Assembly (NCBI GenBank): GCA_030066155.1
Contig: JASJCE010000015.1
Span: 1 to 46,852, forward strand
Length of the DNA: 46,852 nucleotides
DNA from: Desulfobacterales bacterium
Lineage (GTDB): Bacteria; Desulfobacterota; Desulfobacteria; Desulfobacterales; JAFDCJ01
Direction: 5' to 3'
Of the stretch, positions 44,141-46,852 are shown one piece after another (positions within the stretch are counted from its first letter, which is position 1; each line of letters starts with the position of its first letter). The position numbers were made by a program, and so were the translations under genes. Under the pieces are notes generated by a model. It was given only the letters and a program-made list of their open reading frames with translations, was not told the origin of the DNA and ran no database searches.

Positions 44141-45115
44141 ATGGCATGGAATGTTGAAACGATCGTCAGCCTATCCGCCTACATTGGGGGCGGTCTGGCA
44201 ATGGGTCTGGGTGCGGTAGGTGCAGCCATTGGTGAAGGTCAAACTGCTGCCAAGGCTAACCTGGCCGTTTCTCGCAACCCAAAAATTTCCGGCGATATTT
44301 TTAAGAATATGCTGGTGGGACAGGCGGTGGCCGAATCTGCCTCTATTTTCGCGCTGGTGATTGCCATTTTACTGCTGTTTCTGGATGTTCAGGCTTCCGG
44401 CCCGTTAAAAGCCGCTGCCCTTTTGGGTGCGGGCCTGAGCATGGGACTTGGCGCGATCGGCTCGGGAGTCGGCTCCGGAAATCCGGCCGCAGAGGCCTGC
44501 TATGGGATCGCCAGACAGCCGGCGGTTACTTCCCAGCTAACGACCAATATGCTGATCGGATCGGCAGTTTGTCAGACACCGGCCATTTTTTCCATGGTTG
44601 TCGCCTTGATGCTGATATTCATTGATTTCGGCAGTGCACCGACATACCCCACCTGGGCCGCGCTTTTGGGCGCCGGTCTGAGCATGGGGCTAGCCGCGAT
44701 TGGCTCCGGGTATGGCGGCGGGCTGGCGGCCGGAGCCAGCTGCGAAGGCATCGCCAGAAATCCAAAATCCGTCGCAAATGTAACGACCATCATGTTGGTG
44801 GGGCAGGCGGTCGCTCAAACGCCTTCCATTTTCGGCCTGTTGATCAGTTTCATCCTGATGTTCAAGTCATTTCCGGAATCGTCTTCCCTGAGCGCTGCCA
44901 TGGCCTTGTTAGGTGCCGGGTTGTGCATGGGATTTGGAGGAATCGGTCCCGGCGTCGGCAACGGCATGGCCGCCGAAGGTGCGGTCAGATGGGTCGCCAG
45001 AAATGTCGAGCATGCCGGTGACCTGATGCGGATCATGCTGGTCGGGCAGGCCGTTTCGCAATCGACTGCCATCTATGCGATGGTGGTGAGCCTTGTGCTT
45101 ATTTTTGTAGTTTAA
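44141..45115 (+). CDS. Four-hairpin fused ATP synthase c-subunit (proteolipid)
   Basis: 324 residues, four times the normal c length. It has four tandem c-type hairpins, eight membrane helices: about 10-81, 88-161, 171-241 and 250-324. Hairpin 1 keeps both ion-site carboxylates (G31-E32-G33; E65-S66). Hairpins 2, 3 and 4 have S112/Q145, G193/Q226 and N274/Q307 at the same two places, so no carboxylate. Polar loops are SRNPK, ARQPA, ARNPK and ARNVE; the last lacks the proline. Hairpin 4 is the most like the separate c subunit (GIGPGVGNG; SQSTAIY; ends FVV). Starts 1 base after atpB. Likely builds a mixed c-ring with the 82-residue c at 45319. Confidence 0.92.
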   Translation: MAWNVETIVSLSAYIGGGLAMGLGAVGAAIGEGQTAAKANLAVSRNPKISGDIFKNMLVGQAVAESASIFALVIAILLLFLDVQASGPLKAAALLGAGLSMGLGAIGSGVGSGNPAAEACYGIARQPAVTSQLTTNMLIGSAVCQTPAIFSMVVALMLIFIDFGSAPTYPTWAALLGAGLSMGLAAIGSGYGGGLAAGASCEGIARNPKSVANVTTIMLVGQAVAQTPSIFGLLISFILMFKSFPESSSLSAAMALLGAGLCMGFGGIGPGVGNGMAAEGAVRWVARNVEHAGDLMRIMLVGQAVSQSTAIYAMVVSLVLIFVV

Positions 45116-45167
45116 GGATTTCTCTATTATTGGTCATTTAAATTATCCTATAGCCCTCAGCCAGGAG

Positions 45168-45241
45168 GCTTGGAAGCTGGAAGGCTATTAAGCCGTTAAA
45201 AATTGCGGGCTTCCAGGCGTCCCAGCCTTCCGGCTTCAAGC
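45168..45241 (+). promoter_or_regulatory. Long hairpin between the two c-subunit genes
   Basis: Left arm 45168-45186 (GCTTGGAAGCTGGAAGGCT) pairs with right arm 45224-45241 (AGCCTTCCGGCTTCAAGC) with few mismatches. It sits in the 203-base gap between the four-hairpin c and the single c. No T-run. Possible mRNA processing or stability element that sets the ratio of the two c proteins. Confidence 0.5.
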
Positions 45242-45318
45242 ATCTATCGTTAGAAGTCTCAGATCGCTGAGATTATATTTGACGCAATTTAGGATTAACT
45301 TCAAAAGGAGAACTAACA

Positions 45319-45567
45319 ATGGCAATTGAAGGTGTAGATATCATTAAGGCAGCGGCATTCATCGGCGCCGGCCTCTCGATGGGTCTCGGTGCAATCGGAC
45401 CGGGCGTCGGCGAGGGTATGGTAGCCGCCAAAGCTTGTGAAGCAATCGGTAAAAATCCCAAGGAAGCCGGCCTGTTAACCCGGACCATGCTGGTTGGACA
45501 AGCGGTTTCGGAGTCGACCGGAATTTATTCCCTGGTCGTTGCATTGTTGCTGTTGTTTGTTGTTTAA
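45319..45567 (+). CDS. atpE: F-type ATP synthase subunit c, Na+-type with two carboxylates
   Basis: 82 residues, one hairpin. Helix 1 has GAIGPGVG-E32-GM; the loop is GKNPK; helix 2 has QAV63-S-E65-S66-T67-GIY70[10 protein letters not shown]. V63, E65, S66, T67 and Y70 match the Na+ site of Ilyobacter-type c, and Glu instead of Gln at 32 is the two-carboxylate variant known from Fusobacterium nucleatum. This predicts Na+ coupling. AAAAGGAGAACTAACA is a strong ribosome site, much better than that of the four-hairpin c, so this may be the more abundant rotor protein. Confidence 0.94.
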   Translation: MAIEGVDIIKAAAFIGAGLSMGLGAIGPGVGEGMVAAKACEAIGKNPKEAGLLTRTMLVGQAVSESTGIYSLVVALLLLFVV

Positions 45568-45660
45568 TTTATCCGCCCTCAGATAAATGGGCATTTGGCA
45601 TGGCATAATTTTTTAAGACACGAAAGTAGGTGCCCAAATTAGAGGTCGGCGGATAAATTA
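45565..45660. repeat. 96-bp nested inverted repeat, MITE-like
   Basis: Perfect 13-bp ends TAATTTATCCGCC (45565-45577) and GGCGGATAAATTA (45648-45660), with inner TGGGCA/TGCCCA (45588-45593, 45631-45636). The left end includes the stop codon of atpE. Confidence 0.65.
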
Positions 45661-45869
45661 GTTTATGCTGCGCATATTTTATTTAGTTTAATTTTTTTTC
45701 TTATCAGGTTAAATGGTATAGCAGCTGGAATGCTGGGAGGTCAAAATATCAGGGGAATTATAGCGTCATAGCCTTCAGGCCTCAAGCCATTTTTGGCCGG
45801 CAACTCATTGGCGGTATCTTTATCAATCATAGCTTTGCCATATAACCGCAGCCAGATGGTATAACTATC
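45661..45869. other. Spacer before the b' subunit gene
   Basis: No gene. A TTTTTTTT-like T-rich stretch at about 45683-45701 follows the inverted repeat and could act with it as terminator. Words like CAGCTGGAATGCTGGGAGG and AGCCTTCAGGCCTCAAGCC resemble the hairpin arms at 45168-45241. Confidence 0.4.
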
Positions 45870-46325
45870 ATGGAAATTATCAGCAGCATTGCGCTTATCA
45901 GCATCAATGAGACCTTGATCGTTCAGGTGATATCATTTCTGATTTTTCTCTATCTGATAAATCGGCTGATGTTTCGCCCATTGCGCAACGAAATGGCCGA
46001 TCGGGACACATATGTAGAGCAGGTAAGGTCAGATATCGATCAGGCCAAAATCGAGATAAAATCGCTGAGCAGCCAAATCCGCGAACAGGAAGCCGAAGTC
46101 AAAAAAGAGGCGTTTGATCTCAAAAACCAACGGGAAGAAATCGGCAGCCAGCGGGCTAAAGAAATTTTCGCCGAGGTCCGGCAGGAAATTGCCGACATCA
46201 GCGCCGGCGTGCAGGCCGAAATCGATGTCAAAATTGCTGAGGCACGGCAATCACTGCAGGGAGAATCCGAAGCATTGGCAGTCGAGATAATTGAAAAAAT
46301 TTTGGATCGGAGGCAGCGGACGTGA
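45870..46325 (+). CDS. F-type ATP synthase subunit b' (b-like)
   Basis: 151 residues: one N-terminal membrane helix (about 8-32, ETLIVQVISFLIFLYLINRL) and a long charged coiled-coil (VEQVRSDIDQAKIEIKSLSS ... IEKILDRRQRT). It forms the peripheral stalk as a heterodimer with the next gene product. ATG at 45870; the ribosome site is poor. The end overlaps the next start (GTGA at 46322-46325). Confidence 0.88.
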   Translation: MEIISSIALISINETLIVQVISFLIFLYLINRLMFRPLRNEMADRDTYVEQVRSDIDQAKIEIKSLSSQIREQEAEVKKEAFDLKNQREEIGSQRAKEIFAEVRQEIADISAGVQAEIDVKIAEARQSLQGESEALAVEIIEKILDRRQRT

Positions 46326-46852
46326 GCAGATCGAAAAAGATAGCAATGGGATCATTGTATTTCCTGACCGCCGTAATCCTCGTCCATCTGCTATCACCGG
46401 AAGCGCTGGCGGCAGACGGTTCCGGAGGCTGGCGCCCGGTCTTCGACCTGGTGATGCGATGGGTCAACTTTTTAATTCTGGCATTCTTGCTGGTAAAATT
46501 TTCAAGGTTGCCGATCAAAAATTTTCTGGCGGGCAAAAGGGATGATATCGCTCGGCAGATCGAAGAATTGGAAACGATCAAAAATCAGATGCTGGATCAA
46601 ATTGATGAACGCCGCCAACAGATCGAAAACAGCAAAGAGCGTCTTGAGCTGTTGAAAAAAAGGATCGTTGCGCAGGGCGAAAAGAACAGATTACAAATAA
46701 TCGCGGATGCCGAACAGGAAGGCAAAATCCTGCTAACCAGCGCCAAAAAGAAAATCGAAAGCCGGATCTCGGACGCTCGTGAGATGATCAAAGCGGAGCT
46801 GGTAGATGACGCCATCGCCCTTGCAATACAAAATTTACCGGAAGCGATCACT
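46322..46852 (+). CDS. atpF: F-type ATP synthase subunit b (C-terminus cut by window end)
   Basis: 177 codons are open to the last base, from the GTG at 46322 that overlaps the b' stop. An N-terminal signal-like helix (about 8-31, MGSLYFLTAVILVHLLSPEA) and a second helix (about 44-60, MRWVNFLILAFLLVKF) precede a coiled-coil (RQIEELETIKNQMLDQIDER ... QIIADAEQEGKILLTSAKKK). Two hydrophobic segments, the first possibly cleaved, are typical of long b subunits in this group. The rest of the operon (delta, alpha, gamma, beta, epsilon) presumably follows outside the window. Confidence 0.85.
   Translation, partial: MSRSKKIAMGSLYFLTAVILVHLLSPEALAADGSGGWRPVFDLVMRWVNFLILAFLLVKFSRLPIKNFLAGKRDDIARQIEELETIKNQMLDQIDERRQQIENSKERLELLKKRIVAQGEKNRLQIIADAEQEGKILLTSAKKKIESRISDAREMIKAELVDDAIALAIQNLPEAIT

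Noticed and set aside
44141-45115. Four separate c genes merged by a reading error
   Set aside because: The frame is continuous with real periplasmic linkers, no internal ribosome sites or stop remnants, and diverged hairpins.
42755-46852. N-ATPase (second, Na+-type atpDCQRBEFAG) operon
   Set aside because: The genes begin with AtpZ/AtpI-type proteins and a, c, c, b', b follow, without beta and epsilon at the front. This is the ordinary F0 order.

Overview
The window looks like a chromosomal segment of a sulfate-reducing-type Desulfobacterota (Desulfobacterales-like) bacterium. This is inferred from gene content: a UGA-containing periplasmic formate dehydrogenase with FdhE, a Fe-S/DUF3786 protein, repeated branched-chain amino-acid (liv) ABC operons, multi-PAS sensor kinases, and intergenic spacers full of short degenerate 'word' repeats. 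No rRNA, tRNA, CRISPR array, phage or transposase gene was seen.

Layout. 1-12246 (minus) holds two paralogous livK-livH-livM-livG-livF operons in tandem. The first is cut by the window start. The second also carries an extra substrate-binding protein and an exported STN-plus-ankyrin protein. Both have near-identical sigma-70 promoters and a hairpin between the binding-protein gene and the permease genes. 12477-15287 (plus) holds NAD kinase, an LPP20-like exported protein and a small fibronectin-III-like protein with a CFI-box/TM/basic C-terminus behind a sigma-54 promoter. 15642-18160 (minus) is metK-ahcY, with a structured leader. 18678-23648 (plus) is a selenocysteine formate dehydrogenase (fdhA, fdhB), a strong terminator, then fdhE. 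23833-28815 (plus) holds DsbD, a Fe-S aldo/keto reductase and a sigma-54 activator without a sensory domain. 29066-33820 (minus) is a run of small or exported proteins: DUF3786, BFN-PDZ, PA2779-like, TlpA, peroxiredoxin, and a second selenoprotein with a U-P-F-C thioredoxin-like site that a standard caller splits in two. 34350-41701 (plus) holds a NhaD-type Na+/H+ antiporter, a Rossmann-fused sensor kinase, a REC-PAS-kinase, a lone receiver and a tandem UspA protein. 42046-46852 (plus) holds a cytidylate-kinase-like protein and an F-type ATP synthase F0 operon cut by the window end.

The most unusual item is in the F0 operon. It encodes a normal 82-residue c subunit with a Na+-type, two-carboxylate site (E32, E65-S66-T67-Y70). 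Directly upstream is a 324-residue c-like protein made of four fused hairpins, of which only the first keeps both glutamates; the other three have Gln at the E65 position. This suggests a mixed rotor ring with a reduced number of ion sites. The second most unusual item is the recoded UPFC selenoprotein at 33245-33820.

All calls rest on reading the sequence; no database search or structure prediction was run.
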